A stretch of 62,719 nucleotides of DNA from VRUE01 sp033856275 (GTDB lineage Bacteria > Actinomycetota > Thermoleophilia > Solirubrobacterales > 70-9): contig JAWVFJ010000044.1 of assembly GCA_033856275.1 (NCBI GenBank), positions 1 to 62,719 on the forward strand. The letters run 5' to 3'. Below, one piece after another: positions 32,320-40,579 of this stretch. Position numbers and translations under genes: made by a program. Position 1 is the stretch's first letter; every line of letters begins with the position of its first letter. The notes under the pieces were generated by a model. It was not told where the DNA came from, ran no database searches, and saw nothing but the letters and a program-made list of their open reading frames with translations.

Positions 32320-33072
32320 GTGATCGTCGAGAGAACCGAGAACCCGCAGTGGCTGTCCAACGCCTACCTGGTCGCCGACGAAGCCGGCGGGACCGGCGTG
32401 CTGATCGACGGCAACGACGACCTCAGCCCCCTGCTCGAGCGGGCGGAGCGGGACGGGCTCGAGATCACCCACATCCTGATCACCCACCCGCACGGCGATC
32501 ACATCGCCGGGCTGGCGGCGGCTCGCGAGCGGCTCGGCGGCGTGCCGATGGTCGCCCACGCCGAGGCTGCGGCAGAAATCGACGAGGAGATCACGCAGAC
32601 CCTCGGCGACGGCGAGAAGCTCAGCATCGGGGGCCTGGAGATCGAGGCGCTGCTGACACCGGGCCACGCCGCCGGTCATATCGCCCTGCTCGTCAACGGC
32701 ACCGACCTCTTCACCGCCGACGTCCTCTTCAAGGGCACAGTCGGCGGCACGATGGCGCCGGGCGCGAGCGGCTTCGAAGACCTGAAGTCCTCGGTTATGA
32801 AGCTGATGGAGCTCCCCCCAGAGACCGTCGTCCACCCCGGCCACCGCGAGCCGACGACGATCGGCGAGGAGCGTGAGGGCAACCCGTTCGTGCGGATCTG
32901 GCGCGGCGAGGAGGAGACCGGGGCCGAGGACGTGACCGTCTGGGGCCGCCCAGCGACGCTGAAGCTCTGGGCCCCCGACTACGACGGCGGCAACAAGGCC
33001 TGGGTCGTGTTCGCCGACGATGGCACGGAGGCCATCGTCGGCGGATCACAAGTCGAGCGAGCTAGCGGATAA
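32320..33072 (+). CDS. Metallo-beta-lactamase-fold hydrolase (glyoxalase II-like)
   Basis: A 250-residue protein with the di-metal motif THPHGDH near residue 57, a further ligand His in LTPGHAAGH, the bridging Asp in FTADVLF and His in VVHPGHREPT. This arrangement fits glyoxalase II and related thioesterases. A C-terminal extension of about 60 residues after the last ligand (VTVWGRPATLKLWAPDYDGG) is unusual and may be a substrate lid. GTG start preceded by GGAAGGAGA. It overlaps the convergent secreted protein by 11 nt. Confidence 0.88.
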   Translation: MIVERTENPQWLSNAYLVADEAGGTGVLIDGNDDLSPLLERAERDGLEITHILITHPHGDHIAGLAAARERLGGVPMVAHAEAAAEIDEEITQTLGDGEKLSIGGLEIEALLTPGHAAGHIALLVNGTDLFTADVLFKGTVGGTMAPGASGFEDLKSSVMKLMELPPETVVHPGHREPTTIGEEREGNPFVRIWRGEEETGAEDVTVWGRPATLKLWAPDYDGGNKAWVVFADDGTEAIVGGSQVERASG

Positions 33073-33691
33073 CAGCTTCCATTAGAAGCCAGCAGCCGTC
33101 GGTGTTGGTGGCGGGGGTGAACGATCCGCCGAGAAAGAGCGGCGGGGTGTAGATGAGCGTGTTGTCGCCGCCCGAGGAGCAGCGGATCATCGAGGTGATG
33201 CTGCCCCGCAGGGCAAGCTGCTCGCCCTTCTTGATCTTCATCTCGACCGGGAAGGACTCGACTCGGTAGTCGCCTTCTTCTTCGGCGGATTCGCTCTGGC
33301 CCGTGTAGCTGATCCTCTGCCCGTACCGCTTGGCGATGGCGTCGGTGCCGTTGATCTTCTTGACCGCCATCAGCCGGAAGCTGCCGGGGCCGCCGGCGAT
33401 CAGCCGGATCTTCTTGATCGTCCCGGTCTTCGGGGCGAACTCGCCGCCGTTGGGGCGACCGTAGGCTTCGTTGAGGACCATCGTGCAGGGTTCGAGAGCG
33501 GTTTCGGGCCCGTTGCAGGTGAGACCGGGCAGCGAGTTCGAGGGCTGGACGGTCGAGTTGAGCTTGGCGCCGAACTTGACCGGGGCGTTGGCCATGCCGG
33601 CGGCCGGCCCGACGGCCAACGCGAGGCTGGCGACGGCGGCAACGAGGCCGGTGCGGCGGACGATCTTCTGGGCGGTGCGCTTGCGTGTCAT
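33062..33691 (-). CDS. Secreted protein of unknown function
   Basis: A 209-residue exported protein. The signal peptide has a basic start (MTRKRTAQKIVRRTG), a hydrophobic core and a cleavage site near ANA (residue 36). The mature part is beta-rich, with four cysteines (TCNGPETALEPC, RCSS, GCW) probably forming two disulfides. Similar small beta-sandwich secreted proteins are common in this bacterial group. Start ATG 33691 has AGGAGA 8 nt upstream. It is divergent from the FHA regulator across the repeat array at 33798-33904. Confidence 0.75.
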   Translation of the reverse strand: MTRKRTAQKIVRRTGLVAAVASLALAVGPAAGMANAPVKFGAKLNSTVQPSNSLPGLTCNGPETALEPCTMVLNEAYGRPNGGEFAPKTGTIKKIRLIAGGPGSFRLMAVKKINGTDAIAKRYGQRISYTGQSESAEEEGDYRVESFPVEMKIKKGEQLALRGSITSMIRCSSGGDNTLIYTPPLFLGGSFTPATNTDGCWLLMEAVIR

Positions 33692-33797
33692 CTGAGTCTC
33701 CTTTTGAGCCTGTTTGGCGGGGTAAGTGCCTTGTGGAGACAGCTTCGCCCGCGCCAGCCGTCCCGCCCAGAACCCCCAGGGGTGAACCCCCTCACCC

Positions 33798-33904
33798 CTC
33801 CGCTGTTCCTTTTCCATGCATGGCGAGGTGATGGCACAGCGGAGCAAACGGACGTTCCTCCGCTGTGCCTTTGCACCGGATAACGCGGCAAACGCACAGT
33901 GGAG
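33798..33904. promoter_or_regulatory. Four-site inverted-repeat array (two tandem hairpin units)
   Basis: Four copies of CTCCGCTGTKC alternate in orientation: plus at 33798, minus at 33834, plus at 33858, minus at 33894 (the last with one change, CTCCACTGTGC). Start-to-start distances are 36, 24 and 36 nt, so the array is two 47-nt inverted pairs with a 60-nt period. The first copy is followed by CTTTT and the third by CTTTG. It lies just upstream of the -10 box of the FHA-HTH gene and about 100 nt from the divergent secreted gene. A cooperative operator is the simplest reading. Confidence 0.65.
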
Positions 33905-33921
33905 CGGGTGGGCGGTGGTCT

Positions 33922-33927
33922 TAGGAT
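33922..33927 (+). promoter_or_regulatory. -10 box TAGGAT for leaderless FHA-HTH gene
   Basis: TAGGAT is 8 nt before the GTG at 33936; no ribosome-binding site lies between. It follows the four-site array by 17 nt, so a protein bound to the last site would cover the -35 region. Confidence 0.5.
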
Positions 33928-33935
33928 CAGCCCCT

Positions 33936-34610
33936 GTGAGCGCAGAGCCACGACAAACGAGCGCTGCCGAGTTGAAGGCGCAGATCGAGGCCGAACGGGA
34001 CGGCAGGCCCTTCCTCGTCCTCCGCGACGGAGAAGGCGAGCAGCGGATCGTCACGATCGAGGGCGGCATCGCCGAGCTCTGGGTCGGCCGCGGCGAGGCA
34101 GCGGGGCTGCGCATCGACTGGGACGACGAGGTCTCGGCCCTGCACGCCCAGATCGAGGTCGTCGCCGGCGAGTGCACCCTGCTCGACGACGGCCTCTCCC
34201 GCAATGGCTCCTTCGTCGGCGAGGAGCGGGTGCACGGCCGCCGCCGCCTGCGCGACGGCGACACCCTGCGCTTTGGCCGCACCACCGTGCTCTTCCGCCG
34301 CCCCGGCGAGTCCGCCCCGGAAGCGACCGTCGTCGCCACCGAGATGCCCGCAGCGGCGACGATTTCCCCCGGGCAGCGCCGCATCCTGCTTGCCCTCTGT
34401 CGACCCTTCAAGGACGGCTCCGCCTTCGCCACGCCGCCGACCAACCAGGCGATCGCCGAGGAGCTCCACCTCAGCGTCGACGCGGTCAAGACCCACATGC
34501 GAGCGCTCTTCGAGAAGCTCGAACTCGAGGACCTGCCGCAGAACCGCAAGCGCGTCGCCTTGGTCGAGCGGGCGCTGCAAAGCGGCGTCGTCGCCCCGCG
34601 CGACCTTTAG
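33936..34610 (+). CDS. FHA-domain protein with C-terminal helix-turn-helix
   Basis: A 224-residue two-domain protein. Residues about 40-125 form an FHA phosphothreonine-binding domain: WVGRGEAAGL (GR turn), EVSALHAQIE (S..H), LSRNGSFVGEERV (N-G) and RLRDGDTLRFG. After an Ala/Pro linker, residues about 145-215 hold a winged or LuxR-like helix-turn-helix (PTNQAIAEELHLSVDAVKTH). It would couple Ser/Thr-kinase signalling to transcription. No kinase gene is nearby. The four-site array upstream is a candidate for self-binding. Start GTG 33936 fits the -10 box; the frame is open further upstream. Confidence 0.82.
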   Translation: MSAEPRQTSAAELKAQIEAERDGRPFLVLRDGEGEQRIVTIEGGIAELWVGRGEAAGLRIDWDDEVSALHAQIEVVAGECTLLDDGLSRNGSFVGEERVHGRRRLRDGDTLRFGRTTVLFRRPGESAPEATVVATEMPAAATISPGQRRILLALCRPFKDGSAFATPPTNQAIAEELHLSVDAVKTHMRALFEKLELEDLPQNRKRVALVERALQSGVVAPRDL

Positions 34611-34642
34611 CCCCCGGGCACCGTCTGGACACATGTGCGATT

Positions 34643-34671
34643 GGAGTGCGTGCGCTTTGTGCCCACACTCC
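34643..34671. repeat. Short inverted repeat upstream of the FtsH-like gene
   Basis: GGAGTG (34643-34648) and CACTCC (34666-34671) flank GCGCTTTGTGCCCA. The centre resembles the palindrome inside the EEP gene at 46675-46723 (reverse complement GTGCGCTTTATGCCCAC), but the match is short and could be chance. Confidence 0.35.
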
Positions 34672-34715
34672 ATCGTTAGTTCTGAGGAAGGCCGAAAAAC
34701 GGACGAGGGAGAGCC

Positions 34716-36287
34716 GTGCCCCTGCTTCAAGCGGTGACAGCAACCGAAATTCAGGAATTCGCTTTCGACTGGTACCCGGTCTTCGGGGTCGTCTTCATGG
34801 CGATGCTGCTCTTCGTCTTCTTCAAGCTGATGCGGACGACGATGGGCACGACCAAGCCGGAGACGGTGAAGGCGAACAAGACGACGCCAGTGCTCTGGGA
34901 TGACGTTCAGGGCGTCGACGCGGCCAAGGACGAGCTGATGGACGTTGCCGAGTGGCTGCGCGATCCCAAGCGCTTCGCCGCCCTCGGCGCCCAGCCCCCC
35001 CGCGGGGTGCTGCTCTTCGGCCCTCCAGGGACCGGCAAGACGATGCTGGCGCGGGCAGTGGCCGCGCAGGCTGGCGTCGACTTCTTCGCCGCGTCGGGAT
35101 CGAGCTTCGTGGAGATGTTTGTCGGGAGGGGTGCCGCCCGGATCAGGCGACTGTTCAAGGAGGCGCGCAAGTCCGGGCGCGCGGTGATCTTCATCGACGA
35201 GCTCGATGCGGTCGGTGGAGCACGCAGTGGTGGAGGCGGCGATGGTGGCTCTAGTGAGCGCGAGCAGGCGCTCAATCAGCTGCTGGTCGAGCTCGACGGT
35301 TTCGAGCGCGATCCCGGCACGGTGATCGTCATCGCCGCCTCCAACTACGTCGACAAGCTCGACCGGGCGCTGCTGCGGCCGGGCCGCTTCGACCGTCAGG
35401 TGCTGGTCTCACCGCCAGACCGCGACGGGCGCGAGGCGATCCTGCGCGCCCACGCCAAAGGCAAGCCGCTCGCCGACGATCTCGACCTGACCGACGTCGC
35501 CCGCAAGACCACCGGCATGACGGGGGCGCAGCTCGCCAACTCGCTCAACGAGGCAGCGATCATCGCCGGCCGTGCCGGGCGCAAGGCGACGGCGCGCGAG
35601 GACCTCGACGAGGCGCTGCTGCGCCAGTCGGTCGGCTCCCAGCAAGCGCGGCGCCTGAATCAGAAAGAGCGCCGCATCGTCGCCTACCACGAGGCCGGTC
35701 ACGCGCTCTGCCGGCGGCTGCTCGGCCTCGACCCGCCGGAGATCCTCAGCATCGTCCCGCGCGGACCGGCGCTCGGTTTCGTCGGCCACTCGCCACAGGA
35801 GGACACCTACTTGAAGTCGCGCGACGAGCTGCTCGACGAGGTCGTCACCCTGCTCGGTGGCCGCGCGGCCGAGGAAGAGGTGCTGGGCGACTCCTACTCC
35901 GGGGCGGTCGACGACCTCTCCCGCGTGCACGCCGTCTGCAAGCAGATGGCCGCCGAATTCGGCATGGGGGTTGCGATCGACGCTGACGGGGCGCCGCCAA
36001 TCGCGCTTCCGACCGGCGACTACGCGGTCTCCGACGCTACCCGGCGCGACGTCGATCGGGCGGCGATGGTCCTCGCCCGCGAAGCGCACCGGCGCGCTCG
36101 CTCGCTGCTGTCGGCCAACCGCGAATGCCTCGACAACCTGGCGGCCAACGCGCTCGAGCGCGAGACGCTGACCCGCGAGGACCTCGACGAGATCTTTGCC
36201 GCGCACGAGCTGCACAGCCCATCTCGCTCCGGAATGCTGGAGCGCGCGGTGGCGACGCTTTCCCCGGAGGCCGCGGAGTCGAAGTAG
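34716..36287 (+). CDS. ftsH: FtsH-type membrane AAA+ zinc protease, short form
   Basis: A 523-residue ATP-dependent protease. One membrane helix (about residues 17-38) replaces the usual two with a periplasmic domain. The AAA+ domain has Walker A GPPGTGKT, Walker B VIFIDELDAVGG and second-region-of-homology Arg residues (RALLRPGRFDRQ). The zinc site is HEAGH with the distal Asp in GAVDDLSRV. FtsH degrades misfolded membrane proteins and selected regulators. It is shorter than canonical FtsH (about 640) and likely a second, specialised copy. GTG start with GAGGGAGAG upstream. Its stop codon overlaps the presumed -10 box of the next gene. Confidence 0.9.
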   Translation: MPLLQAVTATEIQEFAFDWYPVFGVVFMAMLLFVFFKLMRTTMGTTKPETVKANKTTPVLWDDVQGVDAAKDELMDVAEWLRDPKRFAALGAQPPRGVLLFGPPGTGKTMLARAVAAQAGVDFFAASGSSFVEMFVGRGAARIRRLFKEARKSGRAVIFIDELDAVGGARSGGGGDGGSSEREQALNQLLVELDGFERDPGTVIVIAASNYVDKLDRALLRPGRFDRQVLVSPPDRDGREAILRAHAKGKPLADDLDLTDVARKTTGMTGAQLANSLNEAAIIAGRAGRKATAREDLDEALLRQSVGSQQARRLNQKERRIVAYHEAGHALCRRLLGLDPPEILSIVPRGPALGFVGHSPQEDTYLKSRDELLDEVVTLLGGRAAEEEVLGDSYSGAVDDLSRVHAVCKQMAAEFGMGVAIDADGAPPIALPTGDYAVSDATRRDVDRAAMVLAREAHRRARSLLSANRECLDNLAANALERETLTREDLDEIFAAHELHSPSRSGMLERAVATLSPEAAESK

Positions 36288-36290
36288 CAT
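36285..36290 (+). promoter_or_regulatory. Candidate -10 box TAGCAT overlapping the ftsH stop
   Basis: TAGCAT starts on the TAG stop codon of the FtsH-like gene and lies 10 nt before ATG 36301. No ribosome-binding site precedes that ATG, so a separate leaderless transcript for the MpaB-family gene is possible. Confidence 0.35.
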
Positions 36291-36300
36291 TTCAGCACCG

Positions 36301-37191
36301 ATGACGCACCGGTACGACACGGATTCTCATTACTTCCCACCCGGCCGTTCGATCGCGCGGATGGTGCACGGCGAGCGCTCAGTCGGCCTGCTCTACGGGC
36401 AGCGAGCGCTCTTGGTCGGCGCGCTGGAGCCGCTCACCTATACCGGCACGATGCTGAGTACGCGCTCGGCCGACCGTCCCTTCCAGCGCCTCGCTCGCAC
36501 CGCCAAGATCCAGGAGACGATCCTGCTCGGCACCCGCGAGGAAGCCGACAAGGCGCTGGCGGTCGTCCACAAGCTGCACGAGCGGGTCAAGGGAACGCTG
36601 CCCGAAGCCGCGGGCGGTCACCCTGCCGATGCTACTTATTCCGCCTTCGATCCGGAGCTGATGCTGTGGACGCTGGCCGTGATCGCCGATTCCGGCCGGG
36701 CGATGTACGAGGCGATGGTGCGGCCGCTGAGCGAGGACGAGCGCGAGGGCCTCTGGCAGGACTACGTCCGCTTCGGCGAGCTCTTCGGCCTGCCCCGCAG
36801 CGAGGTCCCCGGCAGCTACCGCGAGTTCAGCATTTGGTGGGAAGGGCGGCTCTCCTCGCCAGACCTGCAGGCGACGGCGCACGGGCTCGAGATGGCCCCG
36901 CTGGTCGCTTTCGAGCAGCCGGTGCCAGCGGCGGCACGCGGCAACATCGTCGCCCAGAACCACATCATCAAGGGGACGCTGCCCCCCCGCGTCCGGCAGA
37001 TCTTCGGCATCTCCTGGAATCGCGCCCACGAGACGACCTTCCGCGCGATGACCGCCGCGCATCGCCGCGCCCGCCACTTCCTCCCGCGCAGGATGCGCCG
37101 CGGCCGCAACGACGTCTTCTTCGACGTGGTCAACAAGACCGAGCGCCAGCGCGGCGGCACCAGGACGCCGCAGCTTCACGCTGGGGCCTGA
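36301..37191 (+). CDS. MpaB/Lcp-type oxygenase family protein (DUF2236)
   Basis: A 296-residue helical protein. Landmarks: SIARMVHGERSVGLLYGQRA at the N-terminus, LEPLTYTGT, the heme-ligand-like segment AFDPELMLWTLAVIADS, and WQDYVRFGELFGLPRSEVPG. The family includes the rubber oxygenase Lcp and the mycophenolic-acid enzyme MpaB, haem enzymes that cleave C=C bonds; most bacterial members are uncharacterised. The usual His in the FDP.L..WTH segment appears here as Ala (LWTLAVIA), so haem binding or activity may be altered. Confidence 0.75.
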   Translation: MTHRYDTDSHYFPPGRSIARMVHGERSVGLLYGQRALLVGALEPLTYTGTMLSTRSADRPFQRLARTAKIQETILLGTREEADKALAVVHKLHERVKGTLPEAAGGHPADATYSAFDPELMLWTLAVIADSGRAMYEAMVRPLSEDEREGLWQDYVRFGELFGLPRSEVPGSYREFSIWWEGRLSSPDLQATAHGLEMAPLVAFEQPVPAAARGNIVAQNHIIKGTLPPRVRQIFGISWNRAHETTFRAMTAAHRRARHFLPRRMRRGRNDVFFDVVNKTERQRGGTRTPQLHAGA

Positions 37192-37195
37192 GCTC

Positions 37196-37504
37196 ATGGC
37201 GAGCCAACCGGCCGGGCGCGAGCCGGTTCGCTGGTGGTCGATCCGCCCCGCCCAAAACCTCAAGCCCACCACATACCGCTGCCCGCTCTGTGGCAAGCAC
37301 TTGCCGGCGCTCAGCGAGCATGTGCTGATCACACCGGAAGGCGATACGAGCCGCCGCCGCCACGCCCACACCGCCTGCGTCCTGCGCGCGCGCAAAGCGG
37401 GCAACCTTCCCAGCGAGGAAGACTGGCGCCGCACCCAGCCACGCCCCCCTTCGCTCTGGCAGCGCCTGCGCTCGAGGATGAGGGGGCCGTCCCCGGACGC
37501 ATGA
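37196..37504 (+). CDS. Small zinc-ribbon-like protein of unknown function
   Basis: A 102-residue basic protein. YRCPLCGKHLPAL (CxxC) and, 25 residues on, RHAHTACVLRARK (HxHxxC) make a plausible zinc site. It begins 4 nt after the MpaB-family gene stops, so it is probably co-transcribed. Followed by a small 7-bp hairpin (GGACGCG 37509-37515 and CGCGTCC 37537-37543) that may end the transcript. No family recognised. Confidence 0.65.
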   Translation: MASQPAGREPVRWWSIRPAQNLKPTTYRCPLCGKHLPALSEHVLITPEGDTSRRRHAHTACVLRARKAGNLPSEEDWRRTQPRPPSLWQRLRSRMRGPSPDA

Positions 37505-37574
37505 GCGGGGACGCGAGAATCGCCGGATGTGACTAGCGCGTCCTCGCGGGAGCGGAGGAGACGAGCACCGATTG

Positions 37575-38366
37575 CTAACGGACTTTGCAGGGCCGGAAGA
37601 AGGTGCCGGTGAGGAAGGTGCCGTCGTTGAAGGTGAATTCGCCGCGGGCCTGGAGGCGACCGGTTTCGCAGCGGGCATTGGCGTAGCTGTGCTTCTTGCC
37701 CTTGTAGGTCCATTTGCGATCGAACTTCAGGCGTCCTGAGATCGGGTGGCCGTAGCCGCCGGCGATCTTGGGAATTTTCGCGGCCACGCGATAGCCATAG
37801 ATGCCCTTGTGGATTGTTTCGATCACGGCGGGGACGATGAAGGCGGTTGCCACCGGCACGGTTGTGTAGAAGTGGCCGAGGATGCTGGGGTCGCCGCGGA
37901 CCTTTGGGCCGTTGAAGATCGTCAACGGCGAGGAGACCGGGATTGGCGCCTGTTCGGGGAAGGTCACCACGCCGGTGCCGAAGCCCTTGCCGACGATCGC
38001 GTTTGGACAGGCTTTGCGGGCCGCGGCCACAGTGGTCGCCTGGAGTTTCCCGGAGGTGCAGACTTCCAGGCCGGTCGTGTCGGGATGGCCGTGGCGGTCC
38101 AGTTCGAAGGCGAGTTTTTCCAGGATCGGGGGTACTTTGCCGCTGACGGTGGAGAGCTTGCCGCCACCGTAGATGAGGATCGGCGCATCGTGGTGCTTCG
38201 GCAGCCTTTCCGGCCTGAACCCGCCGCGCCCTTTGATGATCAGGTCGCCGGCACGCAGTTCCACTCGATCGTTGTCGCGGCGCGCGGAGACCGTGGCGGC
38301 CGTTGCAAGCGCCGCCACGATCAGCAGGCCGAGGATGAGGAGGTTCTTCTTTCTACGCTCTCTCAT
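37575..38366 (-). CDS. Secreted protein of unknown family, tandem copy 2
   Basis: A 263-residue exported protein: basic start MRERRKKNL, hydrophobic segment to about residue 28, then a soluble domain. It aligns along its full length with the upstream neighbour: GGGKLSTVSGKVPPILEKL, FELDRHGHPDTTGLEVCTSG, AARKACPNAIVGKGFG, IFNGPK, and RKWTYKGKKHSYANARCETG (both copies share the last motif nearly exactly). Three conserved cysteines plus a C-terminal PCKVR. The pair is separated by 17 nt. Function unknown. Confidence 0.75.
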   Translation of the reverse strand: MRERRKKNLLILGLLIVAALATAATVSARRDNDRVELRAGDLIIKGRGGFRPERLPKHHDAPILIYGGGKLSTVSGKVPPILEKLAFELDRHGHPDTTGLEVCTSGKLQATTVAAARKACPNAIVGKGFGTGVVTFPEQAPIPVSSPLTIFNGPKVRGDPSILGHFYTTVPVATAFIVPAVIETIHKGIYGYRVAAKIPKIAGGYGHPISGRLKFDRKWTYKGKKHSYANARCETGRLQARGEFTFNDGTFLTGTFFRPCKVR

Positions 38367-38383
38367 CCCGATCGGCTTCTCTC

Positions 38384-39184
38384 CTAGTTACGCACCTTGC
38401 ACGGCAGAACGAAGTTGGCACGAAACACGCTTTTCGCCGCTTCGGCTTGAGCGGGCGTTTCTTCTGGCCCGCCTTTGAAGCTGAATTCACCGTGCACCAC
38501 GAAGTGACCGGTTTCGCAGCGGGCATTGATGTAGCTGTGTTTCTTGCCCTTGTAGGTCCATTTGCGACCTACCGAGGCCTCGCCGGAGATCGGGTGACCG
38601 TAGCCATTGACGATCTTGGGGATTTTGACGTTGACCCGATAGCCGAAGACGCCTCGGTGGATCTTTTCAATCACGATCGGGACGATGAAGGTCGTCGGGC
38701 CCGGGTAGTCGAGGTGGGCGTGGGCGATGATCGTGTCGTCGCCGCCCTTCTTCGGGCCGTTGAAAAGCGTGATCGGGGAGCCGACCTTGATTGGCCTCTG
38801 TTCGGGGAGCGCCACCACTGCGCTGCCGAAGCCCTGGCCCACGATCGCGGGGCCGCAGGCCTTGCGAGCGGCGGCCACGTCGGTGGCGACGAGTTTGCCT
38901 TTCGTGCAGACGGCAAGCCCGGTCGTGTCGAGGGCGCCGTGCTTGTCGAATTCGAGCACGAATTTGTCGAGGATCGGGGGGAGTTCGCCCGTCTTGGTCG
39001 AGAGGGTGCCGCCCCCGTGGGTCGTGATCGGAGCGTTTTTGAACTTCGGCAGCGCCTTCGGCGCGAAATCGCCTTCAGCGTCAAGCACGAGATTGCCGAT
39101 TACGAGATGCACTTTGAACGCATTCGCGGTCGCCGCGACAACGAGCAGCCCAAGCACAACTGCAACAGCGATCCTCTTCTTCAT
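38384..39184 (-). CDS. Secreted protein of unknown family, tandem copy 1
   Basis: A 266-residue exported paralogue of the gene 17 nt downstream. Signal peptide MKKRIAVAVVLGLLVVAATA to about residue 22. Shared motifs: GGGTLSTKTGELPPILDKF, LDTTGLAVCTKGK, AARKACGPAIVGQGFG, LFNGPKKGGDD, GYGHPISGE and RKWTYKGKKHSYINARCETG. Overall character is beta-rich with conserved Gly and Cys. The duplication is fairly old, as the two differ at most surface positions. No enzyme motif visible. Confidence 0.75.
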   Translation of the reverse strand: MKKRIAVAVVLGLLVVAATANAFKVHLVIGNLVLDAEGDFAPKALPKFKNAPITTHGGGTLSTKTGELPPILDKFVLEFDKHGALDTTGLAVCTKGKLVATDVAAARKACGPAIVGQGFGSAVVALPEQRPIKVGSPITLFNGPKKGGDDTIIAHAHLDYPGPTTFIVPIVIEKIHRGVFGYRVNVKIPKIVNGYGHPISGEASVGRKWTYKGKKHSYINARCETGHFVVHGEFSFKGGPEETPAQAEAAKSVFRANFVLPCKVRN

Positions 39185-39340
39185 AAACCTTCCCTCCCGT
39201 TATCCCCGCAACCCAATTTAGCGAACCTTGCCATGAATCCATGTTAAGGACGGGGGCTGCCAAGCTCGTGCGATCCTCCGCATGGTTGGCATGATCGGTA
39301 CCCACCGCATCGTGCACAGTTAAACACGGGCGGATAGGCC

Positions 39341-40042
39341 ATGGACCTCTCCATCCCCCAGCGCTTCAACGGGCCGCTCGAAAGCGGCAATGGCGGCTAC
39401 TCGTCAGGAATCCTCGCCCGGCACATCGACGGTCCCGCCGAGGTCAGCCTGCGCAGTCCGGTTCCCCTCGACATCCCGCTCGAGATCGTCGAGGGCGAGG
39501 ACGGCTCGTTGCGGATGCTTGACGGCGAGACCCTGATCGCGCAGGCACGGCCAATTGCCGAACTCGATATCGCGGTCCCGGCGCCGGTCGATGTCGAGGC
39601 GGCGCGCGAGGCATCGCGCCACTACAAGAGCCCGCCCGAAGGAATCTTCAGCCGCTGCTTCGTCTGCGGCCCGGCGCGCGAGGACAGTCTCGGTGTCTTC
39701 GCCGGCCCGGTCGAGGGCCGCGATGTCGCCGCTTCCCCCTGGACGCCCCCCGATTGGACTGCCGACGACAGAGGCGAAGTCCGGCCCGAGTTCGTCTGGG
39801 CCGTCCTCGACTGCCCCACCTACTTCGCCGCCTACCCCGGCGAGGGAATGCCGCTCAGCATGCTCGTCCGCCAGAGCACCCGGATCGACGCACCGATCTC
39901 GGCGGGGGCCGAGCACGTGGTGATGGCCTGGCCAATCGAAACCGACGGACGCAAGCGCCACGCCGGAGCCGCCGTTCTCAGCGCCGACGGCGATGTCCTT
40001 GCCGCCTGCCGCGCTCTCCTGGTTGAGCCACGCCAGGCATAG
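39341..40042 (+). CDS. Hotdog-fold thioesterase-like protein
   Basis: A 233-residue protein. RFNGPLESGNGGYSSGILAR near the N-terminus is the GNGGY-type turn of acyl-CoA thioesterase-like hotdog proteins. A central FSRCFVCGP motif and DCPTYFAAYPGEGMPLSML mark a second hotdog half. It probably acts on or binds acyl thioesters, but no catalytic residue can be named with confidence. Ends 32 nt before the tRNA-Val on the other strand. Confidence 0.65.
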   Translation: MDLSIPQRFNGPLESGNGGYSSGILARHIDGPAEVSLRSPVPLDIPLEIVEGEDGSLRMLDGETLIAQARPIAELDIAVPAPVDVEAAREASRHYKSPPEGIFSRCFVCGPAREDSLGVFAGPVEGRDVAASPWTPPDWTADDRGEVRPEFVWAVLDCPTYFAAYPGEGMPLSMLVRQSTRIDAPISAGAEHVVMAWPIETDGRKRHAGAAVLSADGDVLAACRALLVEPRQA

Positions 40043-40074
40043 GCAATCGGGACCCCAAAGCGAAACCCCATCTA

Positions 40075-40147
40075 TGGGCGGTGACGGGCTCGAACCGCCG
40101 ACCCCCTGCTTGTAAGGCAGGTGCTCTCCCAACTGAGCTAACCGCCC
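40075..40147 (-). tRNA. tRNA-Val (anticodon TAC)
   Basis: A 73-nt cloverleaf on the minus strand: acceptor GGGCGGT pairs with ACCGCCC; D arm GCTC/GAGC; anticodon stem CCTGC/GCAGG around loop CTTACAA, anticodon TAC; T arm GGCGG-TTCGAGC-CCGTC. Discriminator A fits valine. CCA is not encoded. Confidence 0.93.
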
Positions 40148-40213
40148 AGGCGCATCGATCTGATTATGGAACACGCGAGGCGGGAGGGTGGCGCGGTTCG
40201 GCGGGATGGAAAG

Positions 40214-40561
40214 ATGGCGACCGTGAGATTCGAAGTCTTCTGGCGGGTCGCGGTCGTGCAGCTGGTTGCGGTGGCACTGCTCTCGGTGCTGTTGGGCGTG
40301 ATCTTCTCGCACGGGTTCTTCGAGAGCTGGGGGTGGCTGGTGGGACCGCTGGCCTGGCTCGGTTGCGCCTGGGTGACGGCCAGAATCGTCGGCCTGGAGC
40401 CTGCGCCGACGCTGGTGCGGGCGGTGCTGGCGGGGGTCGTCAGCTTGCTCTCTGTCTTGATCGGGCAGCACTGGCTGGGGGCGCTGATCGCCGTCGGCCT
40501 CTTCGCCTATCTCTGCGCGATCGATCTCCGCATGGGTAGCCTGCGACCCGATGAATGCTGA
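40214..40561 (+). CDS. Small membrane protein of unknown function
   Basis: A 115-residue protein with four hydrophobic segments (about residues 10-30, 36-53, 63-80, 82-100) and short charged ends. An ATG at 40166 would add 16 Arg-rich residues; neither start has a strong ribosome-binding site. It precedes the first SDR gene by 18 nt and may be co-transcribed. No family recognised. Confidence 0.55.
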   Translation: MATVRFEVFWRVAVVQLVAVALLSVLLGVIFSHGFFESWGWLVGPLAWLGCAWVTARIVGLEPAPTLVRAVLAGVVSLLSVLIGQHWLGALIAVGLFAYLCAIDLRMGSLRPDEC

Positions 40562-40579
40562 CGCAAAGGGGACGACGTC

